Assembly (NCBI GenBank): GCA_947454705.1
Contig: CANGKZ010000006.1
Span: forward strand, 62,001 to 126,000
From: Verrucomicrobiota bacterium
Lineage (GTDB): Bacteria; Verrucomicrobiota; Verrucomicrobiia; Limisphaerales; UBA9464
Reading direction: 5' to 3'
DNA: 64,000 nucleotides
A program made the translations under genes and the position numbers. Below are positions 27,167 through 36,141 of this stretch, one piece after another; position 1 is the first letter of the stretch; every line of letters starts with the position of its first letter. A model generated the notes under the pieces. The model had not been told where the DNA came from. It saw only the letters and a list, made by a program, of their open reading frames with translations, and did no database searches.

Positions 27167-27556
27167 ATGAGCGAATCCCACCGATTCACCCGTCATTACA
27201 CGCTGTCAGAGGCCCGCGCCCTGCTGCCGAAGGTGCGTCGATGGCTGCCCGAGCTGCGCCGATTGTCGCGCATTGTGGACCGGGGAGATCAACGCAGCGC
27301 GCCGTTGCTGGCCGAAGGCCGCGACCTCGGAGGCGAACGGGTTGAAGATCATTTGAAGGCCTTCGCCCGCCTTCAGGAAATCTCGCGCGAGCTCTCCACC
27401 CTGGAAATTCAGATCAAGGATCTCGATCGCGGTCTGGTGGATTTCCCCTCCTTCCGCGGCGATCGCGAAGTCCTGCTCTGCTGGCGCGAAGGCGAGGAGG
27501 ACATTGAATTCTGGCACGATCTCGAATCCGGCTACCCGGGTCGAGAGCCGGTTTGA
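27167..27556 (+). CDS. DUF2203 family protein
   Basis: A 129-residue soluble protein. The N-terminus FTRHYTLSEARALLPKVRRW, the central region with helices (RLQEISRELSTLEIQIKDLDRGLVDFP) and the C-terminal VLLCWREGEEDIEFWHDLESGYPGREP are the signature of DUF2203, a family of unknown function found across several phyla. The conserved CWR.GE..I.FWH block hints at a catalytic or binding site, but none is established. It starts 22 nt after the TPR gene and may be co-transcribed with it. Confidence 0.88.
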   Translation: MSESHRFTRHYTLSEARALLPKVRRWLPELRRLSRIVDRGDQRSAPLLAEGRDLGGERVEDHLKAFARLQEISRELSTLEIQIKDLDRGLVDFPSFRGDREVLLCWREGEEDIEFWHDLESGYPGREPV

Positions 27557-27601
27557 TCGGGTGCTGACGGATGCGAGAGATCGCGTCGGCCCGCTCTGAA
27601 T

Positions 27602-28339
27602 TCAGCCGGTAATGCTGGCCAGAATCGACTGGGCCGCCGCCACCGGATCCGGCGCTGCGTAGATCGGACGTCCCACCACCAAGTGCGTGGCACCGGCGGC
27701 GATGGCTTCACGCGGGGACAGGGTGCGCTTCTGATCGTCGGCTTTTTCCGCGCCTGTGCGAATGCCCGGGGTCACAAAGTTCATTCCCGCGGGAAGAATC
27801 GGCTTCAGGCGCTGGAGCTCGAGCGGGGAGCAGACCAATCCTGATAAACCGGATGCCGCCGCGAGTCGGGCGAGTCTTTCCACCTGCGCTTCGACAACGG
27901 TTTCGCCCCCGAGTTCGGCGAGCGCCGCGCTGTCCATGCTGGTGAGAACGGTCACGCCGAGCACCAGCGGCGCCGGGCGTCCCATGGAGGCCGCGGTTTC
28001 CTGGGCTGCCTTCAACGCCGCCTTCATCATCGCGCTGCCGCCACTGCAATGAATGGTGAGCATCTGGACATCGAGCCGCGTGGCCGCGGCGACAGCCTTG
28101 GCGACGGTGTTGGGGATGTCGTGGAATTTGAGATCGAGGAACACGCTCGCACCGGTGGCGCGGAGGGTGCGGACGATGTCGGGGCCGGCGCTGACGAACA
28201 GTTCCTTGCCCACCTTGAAGGCGCCCACGTGCGGGGCGACGCGACGGGCGAGGTCGATGGCTTCGGAGGCGGTGGGGACGTCGAGCGCGACAATGATCGG
28301 ATTCGGCACGCCCGACTTTCCCCGGGCCGGCCGCCTCAT
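27602..28339 (-). CDS. pyrF: Orotidine 5'-phosphate decarboxylase
   Basis: Final enzyme of de novo UMP synthesis, decarboxylating orotidine 5'-phosphate. The protein has 245 residues with a TIM-barrel layout. The catalytic D-x-K-x-x-D motif appears as DLKFHDIPNTV near residue 69. The phosphate-binding C-terminal segments VTPGIR and VVGRPIYAAPDP are intact. The ATG at 28337-28339 gives 10 extra residues before VPNPIIVALDV; a GTG at 28309 is an alternative start. It faces away from the DapA-like gene with about 190 nt between them. Confidence 0.95.
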   Translation of the reverse strand: MRRPARGKSGVPNPIIVALDVPTASEAIDLARRVAPHVGAFKVGKELFVSAGPDIVRTLRATGASVFLDLKFHDIPNTVAKAVAAATRLDVQMLTIHCSGGSAMMKAALKAAQETAASMGRPAPLVLGVTVLTSMDSAALAELGGETVVEAQVERLARLAAASGLSGLVCSPLELQRLKPILPAGMNFVTPGIRTGAEKADDQKRTLSPREAIAAGATHLVVGRPIYAAPDPVAAAQSILASITG

Positions 28340-28533
28340 GGCAATGGAGTTCTTCCGTCCTCCCGGGGACGAGGGATGGACATTGGAGTTCGATCCCCTG
28401 ACACTTCTTTCCGTTCCCAGATTCGAAGGTGGTGTTTCCGTCTGCGTGCGACGGACTTTCGAATCGGTTGGAACCCCGCCGGGTGGTGCGCTGCCTGCGC
28501 GGGATGCGTCCCAGATTTGTTCCAGTTTGAACC

Positions 28534-29430
28534 ATGCAAGCTCCCTCCGGAATCATCAGTGCCCTTTGGACCGCGACCGATGCCGACGGCAAGATCGATG
28601 ACGCGCTGCTCCGCACCCAGGTCGAGTTCGTCATCCGCGGCGGCGTTTCCGGAATCCTCGCGCTGGGCAGCACCGGGGAGTTTCCCCATCTGGATTTGCC
28701 GGTGCGTGAGCGTCTTCTTCACCGCATCACGGAACTCGCCAACGGACATCCCGTGGTGGCGAACATCAGCGATGTGAACCCGCGCAACGTCCGCCACCTC
28801 GCCCGCGCTGCCACAGCTGCGGGATGTGCCGGAGTCGCCATTCTTCCTCCGTGGTATTTCCCGTTGTCGCAGGCCGACCAGCAGGCCTTCTTCCTCGATG
28901 CCGCATCGGCCACGCCGCTGCCCATCTGCCTCTACAACTTTCCGGAACGCACCGGCAATCGCATCGGCCTCGAAACCATCGCCGCCGTCGCCCGCAACGC
29001 GCGCGTGACCAGCGTGAAGCAGAGCGGCGCCGAATGGACCTATCACCATGAACTCATCGCCCTGGGCAAGGAACTCGGGTTCGCCGTCTTGACCGGAAGT
29101 GATACACGCCTCGACGAGGCGCTCGCGCTCGGCTGCACCGGATGCATTTCCGGACTGTCCAACGTGTGCGGCGAACTTCTGGTGGAGGTCTGCAAGACCG
29201 TTCCGGCCGGCGACACGGCGCGCACGGCGCAGTTGATGTCGTGGCTCAAGCGCGTGGGCGCGGCGTGCGGCAAGGTGCATTTCCCGATGGATGTTGCCGC
29301 AGGCATGCGTGCTCGCGGACTCAATCCCGGCGCGCCGAAGCAGATCGTTTCGAAGGCGACTGAGGCTGGCATGGCGGCGGTCACTGCGGAATTGATCCCC
29401 GTGCTTCGCGAAGCCGGACTGATTGCATGA
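28534..29430 (+). CDS. DapA-family lyase/aldolase
   Basis: A 298-residue TIM-barrel enzyme of the dihydrodipicolinate synthase/N-acetylneuraminate lyase family. The substrate-binding GSTGEF motif is near residue 46 and the YNFPERTG motif (catalytic Tyr) near residue 133. The Schiff-base Lys lies in SVKQSG near residue 160. Family members include lysine synthesis enzymes and sugar-acid aldolases. Because the stop overlaps the start of a sugar-acid-type MFS transporter (ATGA), a catabolic aldolase acting on an imported sugar acid is more likely than lysine synthesis. The substrate is inferred, not read. Confidence 0.85.
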   Translation: MQAPSGIISALWTATDADGKIDDALLRTQVEFVIRGGVSGILALGSTGEFPHLDLPVRERLLHRITELANGHPVVANISDVNPRNVRHLARAATAAGCAGVAILPPWYFPLSQADQQAFFLDAASATPLPICLYNFPERTGNRIGLETIAAVARNARVTSVKQSGAEWTYHHELIALGKELGFAVLTGSDTRLDEALALGCTGCISGLSNVCGELLVEVCKTVPAGDTARTAQLMSWLKRVGAACGKVHFPMDVAAGMRARGLNPGAPKQIVSKATEAGMAAVTAELIPVLREAGLIA

Positions 29431-30728
29431 GCCCCGCTCCTTCCAGCCGCACCACCGCGACCACCAGCCGGGGCTATGCCTGGGCGGTGGTCGGCATGCT
29501 GTGGTTCATCTGCTGTTTCAATTACGCGGATCGACAGGCCATCTCGGTGGTCTTCCCCGCATTGAAAGAGGAGTTTGGATTCAACAAGGAGCAGCTCGGC
29601 TGGATCGGATCGGCCTTCATGTGGGTGTATGCCGGCGCGGCTCCGTTGGCCGGGTGGGCAGGGGACCGCATGCAGCGGCGTCACCTGATTCTCGGAGGCT
29701 GTCTCTTCTGGAGTTTTGTTACGGTGACCACGGCCTGGTGCACGAAACTCTGGCATTTCATCACCGTTCGGGCGCTGGAGGGATTCGGGGAAACCTTCTA
29801 TTTCCCGGCTTCGATGAGCCTGGTCAGCGCGTACCACGGGGCGAAAACCCGATCGCGCGCGATGGCGTTTCATCAGTCGAGCGTGTACGTGGGGACCATC
29901 GGAGGCAGCTGGGTCGGCGCGCTCATGGCCCAACACTACGGATGGCGCACCGGGTTCTATTGCTTCGGCATCCTTGGAATGCTGCTGGCGGGGATGCTGT
30001 ATTTCTTTCTCAAGGAACCGGCCGCTTCCACTGCGCAGAGTGGAGATGCGACCTCTTCGGTATCTGCAGAAGTCCCGGCCCAGGTGAGTTTCTGGGAGGC
30101 GTTGCGGTTCATTGCCGTTCATCCGTCGGCGCGACTCCTGATGGTGGCGTTCGTTCTCGCGAACTTCGTTGCCACGCTGTTTCTCGTTTGGACCCCGACC
30201 TTCCTGATGGAGAAGTTCGGATACAAACTCGGCGCCGCAGGATTGACCGCCACGGTGTTCATTCATCTGGCCAGCGCGGCGACGGTTCCCCTCGCGGGAT
30301 GGCTGGCGGATTGGGGAATTCAGCGGCATCCGGGGGCGCGCATGTTCGTGCAGGCCGGCGGACTCCTGGTGGGATCGGTCTGCGTGGCGTGGGTCGGGTG
30401 GACCCAGGATCGGACGTCGTTGATGATCGCCATGACCGCATTCGGCGTGTGCAAGGGGTTCTATGATTCGGGGATTTTTGCAGCGCTGTATGACGTGGTG
30501 CCCGCCAACTCCCGGGCGACTTCGGCGGGGATCATGAACACCGTCGGCTGGACCGGCGGCGCGCTCGGGCCGCTCTACGCCGGGATGATGTCCACGCGTG
30601 CGGGCCGGGCGACCGAGGTGGACAACATGAGCCTCGCAGTGTCGCTCTGCGGCATCGTGTACCTGGTCGGGGCGCTCAGCCTGTGGTGGGCCGGACGCCG
30701 CGCCGGCACGAGGATTTCACCGCGGTGA
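29427..30728 (+). CDS. MFS transporter, anion:cation symporter type
   Basis: A 433-residue major facilitator with 12 hydrophobic segments. The N-terminal FNYADRQAISVVFPAL and the loop 2-3 signature GWAGDRMQRRHLI resemble the hexuronate/sugar-acid symporter group. A Ser/Thr/Glu-rich central loop (about residues 200-220) separates the two halves. The ATG overlaps the DapA-like stop, so the two are translationally coupled and probably form an uptake and cleavage unit. Confidence 0.85.
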   Translation: MSPAPSSRTTATTSRGYAWAVVGMLWFICCFNYADRQAISVVFPALKEEFGFNKEQLGWIGSAFMWVYAGAAPLAGWAGDRMQRRHLILGGCLFWSFVTVTTAWCTKLWHFITVRALEGFGETFYFPASMSLVSAYHGAKTRSRAMAFHQSSVYVGTIGGSWVGALMAQHYGWRTGFYCFGILGMLLAGMLYFFLKEPAASTAQSGDATSSVSAEVPAQVSFWEALRFIAVHPSARLLMVAFVLANFVATLFLVWTPTFLMEKFGYKLGAAGLTATVFIHLASAATVPLAGWLADWGIQRHPGARMFVQAGGLLVGSVCVAWVGWTQDRTSLMIAMTAFGVCKGFYDSGIFAALYDVVPANSRATSAGIMNTVGWTGGALGPLYAGMMSTRAGRATEVDNMSLAVSLCGIVYLVGALSLWWAGRRAGTRISPR

Positions 30729-30789
30729 GTCCACGAATTCCGGTTTCCGAGTTGACGCCGCACGGCTCTGACTTCTTGTTGAGGACGTC

Positions 30790-31476
30790 GTGAAGCTGCC
30801 GCTCGAAGACACCTTCATCAGCTGGTCCATCGCCCCGTCGCGCATGGACGAGCTGTGGTCGGCTGGCTGGTGGTACCTCGGCCCGATCTTCTTTCGACGC
30901 GCCTTCATCGAGTGGGGTGGCCGCCTCGCCCCCTTGCAGCATCTCCGGGTGGACCTCGCCCGAAGCCAGTTCTCCGAAAGTCAGCGCAAGGTGCTCCGAC
31001 GGAATCGCGACCTGCGCGTGGTGTTTCAGACCCCGGTGATCGATGACGAACGGCGCGAGTTGTTCGACCGGCACAAGGAGCGCTTCATCGAAGGGATTCC
31101 GCGCGGGTTGGAGGATTTCCTCGGCCCCATGCCGGCGACCAATCCGGTGCCGACCCGTGAGGTGGCGGTGTACGACGGCGAACGCCTGATCGCCATGAGT
31201 TATCTGGCCGTGGGCCATGGATCGGTGGCCAGCCTCTACTGCTCGTTTGAACCGTCGGAAAAGCGCCGAAGCCTCGGCATCTTCACGCTGTTGTGTGAAC
31301 TCGAATGGGCCAAGCGCCAGGGCTGTCGCTACCACTATCCCGGCTACGCACTGCTTGAGCCGTCGCCCATGGATTACAAAAAGACGCTCGAAGGCCTCGA
31401 GGTCTATGACTGGGGACGCGCCTGGAAACACTTCCCGCGCGTGACCAAGCGGCCGGCTCCGTTGAACGCGTCGTAG
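30790..31476 (+). CDS. Arginyltransferase-like (ATE C-terminal) protein
   Basis: A 228-residue protein resembling the C-terminal GNAT-like domain of arginyl/leucyl-tRNA-protein transferases. Supporting segments are RVDLARSQFSESQRKVLRRNRDL, FIEGIPRGLEDFL, and the late SYLAVGHGSVASLYCSFEPSEKRRSLGIFTLLCELEWAKRQG block. The tail YPGYALLEPSPMDYKK is reminiscent of the Y..GY.I...P.M.YK motif of the family. The N-terminal Cys cluster of full-length ATE/Bpt enzymes is absent, so either the domain stands alone or the activity differs. GTG start at 30790, about 60 nt after the MFS gene. Confidence 0.6.
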   Translation: MKLPLEDTFISWSIAPSRMDELWSAGWWYLGPIFFRRAFIEWGGRLAPLQHLRVDLARSQFSESQRKVLRRNRDLRVVFQTPVIDDERRELFDRHKERFIEGIPRGLEDFLGPMPATNPVPTREVAVYDGERLIAMSYLAVGHGSVASLYCSFEPSEKRRSLGIFTLLCELEWAKRQGCRYHYPGYALLEPSPMDYKKTLEGLEVYDWGRAWKHFPRVTKRPAPLNAS

Positions 31477-31490
31477 CGTTTGGACGCGCG

Positions 31491-32588
31491 TCAGATCGCG
31501 CTGAGGATCTTGTCCAGCCGGACGTGCTTCGCGATGAGGTCACGAACCAGGCCGATTTTCTCGCTGTCGTCGGGGCGAATCTTCACCGTGAGATCGTGCA
31601 CGCGGCTCGCCACCTGATAGCTGTCGGAGCGGCACACCAGCACCGGGCAGGAAAGGGTCTTGGCCTGCTTCAGGAAGGCGTTGGACGGCGGCAAATCATC
31701 GGACAGCACGATGCCTGCGAGGTTGCCGCCGGCGTTCAGGTAATCGGCCGCGGCGGAGAGGATGTCGTCGCGATCCGACGGCGTGATCAGCAGAACGCCC
31801 TTCTGGAAGAGCTTCGAAGCCCGGGGCGCGCCCATGGCTCCGATGACAATCCGCGACACCATGTTGTCGTGCAGCTCGGTGTTGCGATTGAGGAGCTGCG
31901 CGTCGAGTTCCTCGCGGATCAGTTGGAGCGTCGGACGGGAAAGGATCGGCTGGTGCGGCACCACACCGAGCAGTTTGAGGCCCTTTCGACGAAGCCCCTT
32001 TTCGGCGAATTCCGTGATGTAATCGAGCTTCTCGGGCAGGACCTTGTTGAGGATGACGCCGATGACTTCGACGCCCTCTTTTTGGAACAGCGCGGTGTTG
32101 AGCGCGACTTCGTCAATGGGCAGGCCGATGCCGCCGCGGGTGACGATGACCACCTTGGATCCGAGCAAACGCGCGACCGTGGCGTTGCTGAGATCGAACA
32201 CGCTGCCCACGCCGGCGTGACCGGTGCCCTCGATGAGCACGAATTCTTTTTCCCAAGCCACGCGGTCGAAGGCCTTGTGGATGCGCTTCACCAAGGCGTC
32301 GAAATTGGCCGATTGCAGGTACTTCTTGGTGAAGTCGGGTTCCACGGCGATCGGCGACATGTCCACCAGCGGGCAGTTCAGGCGGAACACGCGATCCATG
32401 AGCACCGAATCCTCATCGATCTTTTCGGCGTCCACTTCCACGAACCGCTGTCCCACGGGCTTGATGTAGCCCACGCGACCGAACCGTTGCTGCAGCGCCG
32501 AAAGCAGGCCGAGCGAATTGGTGGTCTTGCCGTCGTTCTGCCGGGTCGCGGCGATGAACACGCGGGGGGTGGCGTTGTTGAGGAGCAT
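31491..32588 (-). CDS. Pta N-terminal-domain-like protein (P-loop plus DRTGG)
   Basis: A 365-residue protein corresponding to the N-terminal regulatory half of long phosphotransacetylases. Residues 1-215 form a BioD-like P-loop domain: RVFIAATRQNDGKTTNSLGL carries the nucleotide loop, and VLIEGTGHAGVG follows. Residues about 215-330 form a DRTGG domain (HDNMVSRIVIGAMG). The catalytic half is encoded separately just upstream on the same strand, with 60 nt between them. Inferred role: allosteric or nucleotide-sensing partner of the short Pta. No acetate kinase gene is adjacent. Confidence 0.82.
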   Translation of the reverse strand: MLLNNATPRVFIAATRQNDGKTTNSLGLLSALQQRFGRVGYIKPVGQRFVEVDAEKIDEDSVLMDRVFRLNCPLVDMSPIAVEPDFTKKYLQSANFDALVKRIHKAFDRVAWEKEFVLIEGTGHAGVGSVFDLSNATVARLLGSKVVIVTRGGIGLPIDEVALNTALFQKEGVEVIGVILNKVLPEKLDYITEFAEKGLRRKGLKLLGVVPHQPILSRPTLQLIREELDAQLLNRNTELHDNMVSRIVIGAMGAPRASKLFQKGVLLITPSDRDDILSAAADYLNAGGNLAGIVLSDDLPPSNAFLKQAKTLSCPVLVCRSDSYQVASRVHDLTVKIRPDDSEKIGLVRDLIAKHVRLDKILSAI

Positions 32589-32648
32589 GGTGGGGCAGGG
32601 CTCGGGGCTCGGGATTCGGTGCAGGGATGCAGGCGGTCGGCTCGGGAA

Positions 32649-33704
32649 TCAGAGATCGCCCGGGAGGTGTTCACCGGCACCCGGGTACAATTTTTGATAC
32701 TCGATGCTCTGGAGTCCGACGATGGCGGCGACGCCCAGGATGTCGTGGGCATTGCTGCCGCGTGACACGTCGGCGGCCGGGCGGTCGAGGCCGAGCAGGA
32801 TCTGGCCGTAGGCGTTGGCCCGGGCCACGTGCTGGATCAGCTTGCTGGCGATGTTGCCGGAATTGAGGTCGGGGAAGATCAGCACATTGGCCTGACCCGC
32901 CACCTTGCTTTCCGGAAGTTTGCGTTGGGCGATCTCGGGCACGAGCGCGGCGTCCACCTGGAGTTCGCCGTCGAATTCGGCCTCCAGCATCACTTCGGCG
33001 GCCTTCTGCTGGGCCAGGGCCGTTGCGGCCTTGACCTTGAGCACGCTCGGATGCGTGGCGCTGCCCTTGGTCGAGTAGCTGAGCAGGGCGACGCGCGGCT
33101 TGATGCCCATCAGCTGGCGCGCCAGTCGGGCGGTGGAAACGGCAATGTCGGCGAGCTGCTCCACATCGGGATCGGGAATGACGCCGCAATCGCCCATGAA
33201 TAGGACGCCCTTTTCGCCGAACCGCGTGTCCTCGACTTCCATCACCATGCACGACGAAGCGGTGGTGGTTTTGGGCGCCACCTTGATGATTTGGAACAGG
33301 GGACGCAGGACGCCTCCGGTGATTTCGTTGGTGCCGGAGACCATGCCGTCGGCCTGGCGCATGGCCACCATCATGGCACCGAAGTAGTTCACCTTGGTCA
33401 TGGCCTCGCGGGCCTCGCGTTCCTGGATGCCCTTGCTGCGGCGCAGGAGCTCGAATCGGCGGGCAAAGCTGTCGAGATCGGGAGTTTCCGCGGGGTTGAT
33501 GATGCGGATGCCCTCGAGCGAGACATTGAGCGCGGCGGCGGCCTCTTTGACCTTGGCGCGGTCGCCCAAAAGGATGGGCACGCCGAGGCGCAGGGAGTGG
33601 AATTGGCGGGCAGCCTGAAGCACCCGCGGCTCGGTTCCTTCGGGGAACACGATGCGCTTCGGGTGGCGCTGGAGTTTTTCAATGACGCTGCCGATGAACC
33701 TCAT
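32649..33704 (-). CDS. pta: Phosphate acetyltransferase (short form)
   Basis: Interconverts acetyl-CoA and acetyl phosphate. The protein has 351 residues, matching the catalytic PTA_PTB domain alone. Typical segments are RIVFPEGTEPRVLQAA at the N-terminus, DGMVSGTNEITGGVLRPL in the middle, the SYSTKGSATHPSV block and LIFPDLNSGNIASKL towards the end. The ATG at 33702-33704 starts MRFIGSVIEKL; longer in-frame starts run into the divergent rhodanese gene and were rejected. The regulatory half found in long Pta enzymes is encoded by the next gene downstream. Confidence 0.93.
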   Translation of the reverse strand: MRFIGSVIEKLQRHPKRIVFPEGTEPRVLQAARQFHSLRLGVPILLGDRAKVKEAAAALNVSLEGIRIINPAETPDLDSFARRFELLRRSKGIQEREAREAMTKVNYFGAMMVAMRQADGMVSGTNEITGGVLRPLFQIIKVAPKTTTASSCMVMEVEDTRFGEKGVLFMGDCGVIPDPDVEQLADIAVSTARLARQLMGIKPRVALLSYSTKGSATHPSVLKVKAATALAQQKAAEVMLEAEFDGELQVDAALVPEIAQRKLPESKVAGQANVLIFPDLNSGNIASKLIQHVARANAYGQILLGLDRPAADVSRGSNAHDILGVAAIVGLQSIEYQKLYPGAGEHLPGDL

Positions 33705-33789
33705 GCATCCGGTGTAGAGGAGGACGAGCCAAACTGCAATTGCCATCGGCTCCACGGCAGGCTTCATTACGGCACCTGATTGCCTTGTT

Positions 33790-34284
33790 ATGAAACACCT
33801 TGTCCTAAGCCTGGTCGTCGCCGCAGTCGTCCTGTCCCCGGCCGTTGCCGATGTCGCCGCCGTGAAGAAGGCCACTGCGGAAGCAGCGCAGTCCGCCAAC
33901 CTGTCCTTTCCGGAAAAGCCGGCCTACCGGAACTTCAATCCGCAACAGTTCGATCTCGCCCGCACTCGTAACACCAACGCCGTGGTGCTGGACGTTCGGA
34001 CGCGTGAGGAATTCGTGGAAGGCCACATTCCGGGCGCGGTCCTCATCGATTTCAAGGCCCCGGACTTCAAACAGAAGGTCAGCCAGCTGGACCACGAAAA
34101 ACTCTACCTGGTGCACTGCGCAGCCGGCGGCCGGTCGGCCAAGGCGGCGGAATTGATGGGCACGCTGGGGTTTGATCGCGTGTTCAACCTGGAAGGTGGC
34201 ATGAAGGCCTGGACCGCAGCCGGCAAGCCCGTGGAGAAGAACGGCACGCCGCGTCCCGCGCCGGTGGCCCCGGCGGCGAAGTAA
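33790..34284 (+). CDS. Exported rhodanese-domain protein
   Basis: A 164-residue protein with a signal peptide (MKHLVLSLVVAAVVLSPAVA) and one rhodanese domain (about residues 50-150). The active-site Cys sits in the loop HCAAGGRSAKAA, and upstream VLDVRTREEFVEGHIPGAVLID is the usual first half. Single-domain periplasmic rhodaneses transfer sulfane sulfur or act as general sulfur carriers. The Ala/Pro-rich tail is not part of the domain. It is monocistronic, with a shared terminator before the convergent DegP gene. Confidence 0.9.
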   Translation: MKHLVLSLVVAAVVLSPAVADVAAVKKATAEAAQSANLSFPEKPAYRNFNPQQFDLARTRNTNAVVLDVRTREEFVEGHIPGAVLIDFKAPDFKQKVSQLDHEKLYLVHCAAGGRSAKAAELMGTLGFDRVFNLEGGMKAWTAAGKPVEKNGTPRPAPVAPAAK

Positions 34285-34329
34285 TGCGGGGATCGAAACA
34301 ACGCGGTGTACCCACGTTGGTACACCGTT

Positions 34330-34382
34330 GAAAACGTGAACGCGCCGGGGGAAACCATGAAACCCCGGCGCGTTCGTTTTCC
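34330..34382. terminator. Bidirectional terminator between rhodanese and degP
   Basis: A long hairpin: AACGCGCCGGGG (34339-34350) pairs with CCCCGGCGCGTT (34363-34374) across a GAAACCATGAAA loop, and flanking GAAAACG / CGTTTTC extends the stem with a small bulge. The A-run on one side and T-run on the other allow it to terminate both converging genes. Confidence 0.85.
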
Positions 34383-34404
34383 GTCCAACTCGCTCCGAGA
34401 CCCT

Positions 34405-35862
34405 TTACTCGGAGTGGTTCTGAAAGAGCACCACGGTGCGAGCACCCTCTCTCAGAACACTTACCTTGGTCTGTTTTGTCTTCGATCCGTTCAAAGCTTG
34501 TCGAAATTCTTTTGGAGTGGCGACGGACTTGCCGTTGACCGACGTGATCACGTCCCCGCGTTCGAGCCCGGCGGCTTCCGACGGACTGTTCTCCGTCACC
34601 TCGGTGACCAGCACTCCGGCGCTGACCCCCTTGACCGCGAATTCACGGGCCAGTTCCGGGGTGAGTTTTCGCAGGTGAGCCCCGTCGGCGTCTGCCGGCG
34701 GTGCGGCGGGCTCGGAGCGTGGACGCCGTGAGGCCATTGCCATTTCGGGCATGGGCTCCGGAACCACCGTGATCCGAAGGGGATGATCCTCCCGCAGGAC
34801 ATCGAGGGTGACCTCGCGTCCGGGCGTCTTCAGAGCCACTTCCGCCGCGAGCTGGGAGGAGGACTTCACCGGCTTTCCATCCACCGAAGTGATGATGTCG
34901 CCCGGCTCAAGTTTGGAACGGCTCGCCGGCCCGTTCTCCGGGATGCCCTTCACCAATACGCCGCGCCGGAGGGCGGGCATGTCGGCCTTGAGCCGCGCGA
35001 GCTCGAACGGCTTGGGCATGGAGATTCCCAGCCACGAGCGTCGGAACACACCGTCCTTGATGATCCGGTCGCTGATCACCTTCACCTGATTCGCCGGAAT
35101 CGCGAATCCGATGCCGGTGCCCACGCCGCGGATCATCGAGTTGATCCCGATGACCTCGCCCTCGAGGTTCACAAGCGGGCCACCGCTGTTGCCAAAATTG
35201 ATACTCGCATCGGTCTGGATGAAGTCCTGCTCCACCGGGCCGCCGTAGAGATTGGCGCGTCCCTTGGCGCTGACGTGGCCGAACGTGACGCTGTAATCGA
35301 GTTCGTACGGAGCGCCGACGGCGATGGCGAATTCGCCCACGCGGACCTTTTCCGAGTCTCCGAAACGGGCGGATGGGAGTTTGGATTCCGCGCCCTCGAT
35401 CCGGATTACCGCCAGGTCCGCCTCCTCATGGGTGCCTCGGACGGTGGCCTTGTACTCGCGTCCGTCCTGCAGTCGGACGCGGATGGAATCGGCTCCGTCC
35501 ACGACGTGGAAATTGGTGACGATGAATCCTTCCGGTCGAATGATCACGCCGGAGCCCTGGCCTTCGACCGGACCGGGATTCCCGTGGGGCGATCCCGGCG
35601 GGAGGAGTCGGCGCAGCTCCTTCATCTGTTCGAGCTCCTCTGCGTCCGGTTTTTGGGTGACGGAAATCACCACCACCGAAGACGACACCGCTTCGGTGAC
35701 TTCCACAAAGGCCCGATTCAACTGGCGCGCCACCTGGAGTGCCTCGCTGTCGGCCGCTCGGATTGGAAGCGGGTCGAGTGCGCCGGCCCCGGCCAGCGTA
35801 AGGGCGGCGGCGGCCGCGAGACTCCGGGAAGGATTCCTTGAAGGTTGGCGGGGGGAAGTCAT
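34405..35862 (-). CDS. DegP/HtrA-type periplasmic serine protease
   Basis: A 485-residue trypsin-like protease and chaperone. The N-terminus (MTSPRQPSRNPSRSLAAAAA) looks like a signal peptide. The catalytic triad is readable: His in FIVTNFHVVDGA, Asp in EADLAVIRI and Ser in NFGNSGGPLVN. Two PDZ domains follow (about residues 275-370 and 390-480), each with a GD(I/V)ITSV core. The ATG at 35860-35862 was chosen because longer starts cross an intergenic repeat and an oppositely oriented gene. Family role: envelope stress protease for misfolded exported proteins. Confidence 0.93.
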   Translation of the reverse strand: MTSPRQPSRNPSRSLAAAAALTLAGAGALDPLPIRAADSEALQVARQLNRAFVEVTEAVSSSVVVISVTQKPDAEELEQMKELRRLLPPGSPHGNPGPVEGQGSGVIIRPEGFIVTNFHVVDGADSIRVRLQDGREYKATVRGTHEEADLAVIRIEGAESKLPSARFGDSEKVRVGEFAIAVGAPYELDYSVTFGHVSAKGRANLYGGPVEQDFIQTDASINFGNSGGPLVNLEGEVIGINSMIRGVGTGIGFAIPANQVKVISDRIIKDGVFRRSWLGISMPKPFELARLKADMPALRRGVLVKGIPENGPASRSKLEPGDIITSVDGKPVKSSSQLAAEVALKTPGREVTLDVLREDHPLRITVVPEPMPEMAMASRRPRSEPAAPPADADGAHLRKLTPELAREFAVKGVSAGVLVTEVTENSPSEAAGLERGDVITSVNGKSVATPKEFRQALNGSKTKQTKVSVLREGARTVVLFQNHSE

Positions 35863-35907
35863 GCGGGGCAGCGTAATCCTGCCGCCCCTGTTGGCAACTG
35901 AGAGAGC

Positions 35908-36050
35908 AACCACAGATCGACACAGCTGAACACAGATGGGAGGCGAGGAATGTCCTGATTTGAGCGGAAGGCCGACGGTGTGTGGCTTCCATGGACCTTG
36001 TACCCACTCGTCTTTTCGGGATCTGTGTGAATCTGTGTCCATCTGTGGTT
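35908..36050. repeat. Dispersed CACAGAT-type inverted repeat
   Basis: Two arms, AACCACAGATCGACACAG... (35908-35940) and its approximate reverse complement ending ...CCATCTGTGGTT (36019-36050), face each other across about 78 nt. Each arm is built from CACAGAT-like 9-10 nt units. The same arrangement recurs at 59575-59670. It lies between the degP start and the divergent zinc-ribbon gene. Confidence 0.85.
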
Positions 36051-36141
36051 TCCTTTGCCGTCTCGGTCCGATTCTTTTTGCAGAAGCTTTCGGGCTTGTT
36101 CGTTGACCGTGCGGGCGGCGCACCGATAGCGTCGGTGCACC

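Noticed and set aside
28534-29430. Calling the lyase dapA
   Set aside because: The coupled sugar-acid-type transporter suggests a catabolic aldolase, so a lysine-pathway symbol is not justified.
35908-36050. Possible CRISPR or tRNA-like array from the CACAGAT units
   Set aside because: The arms face each other as an inverted pair with short degenerate units and no regular spacers.
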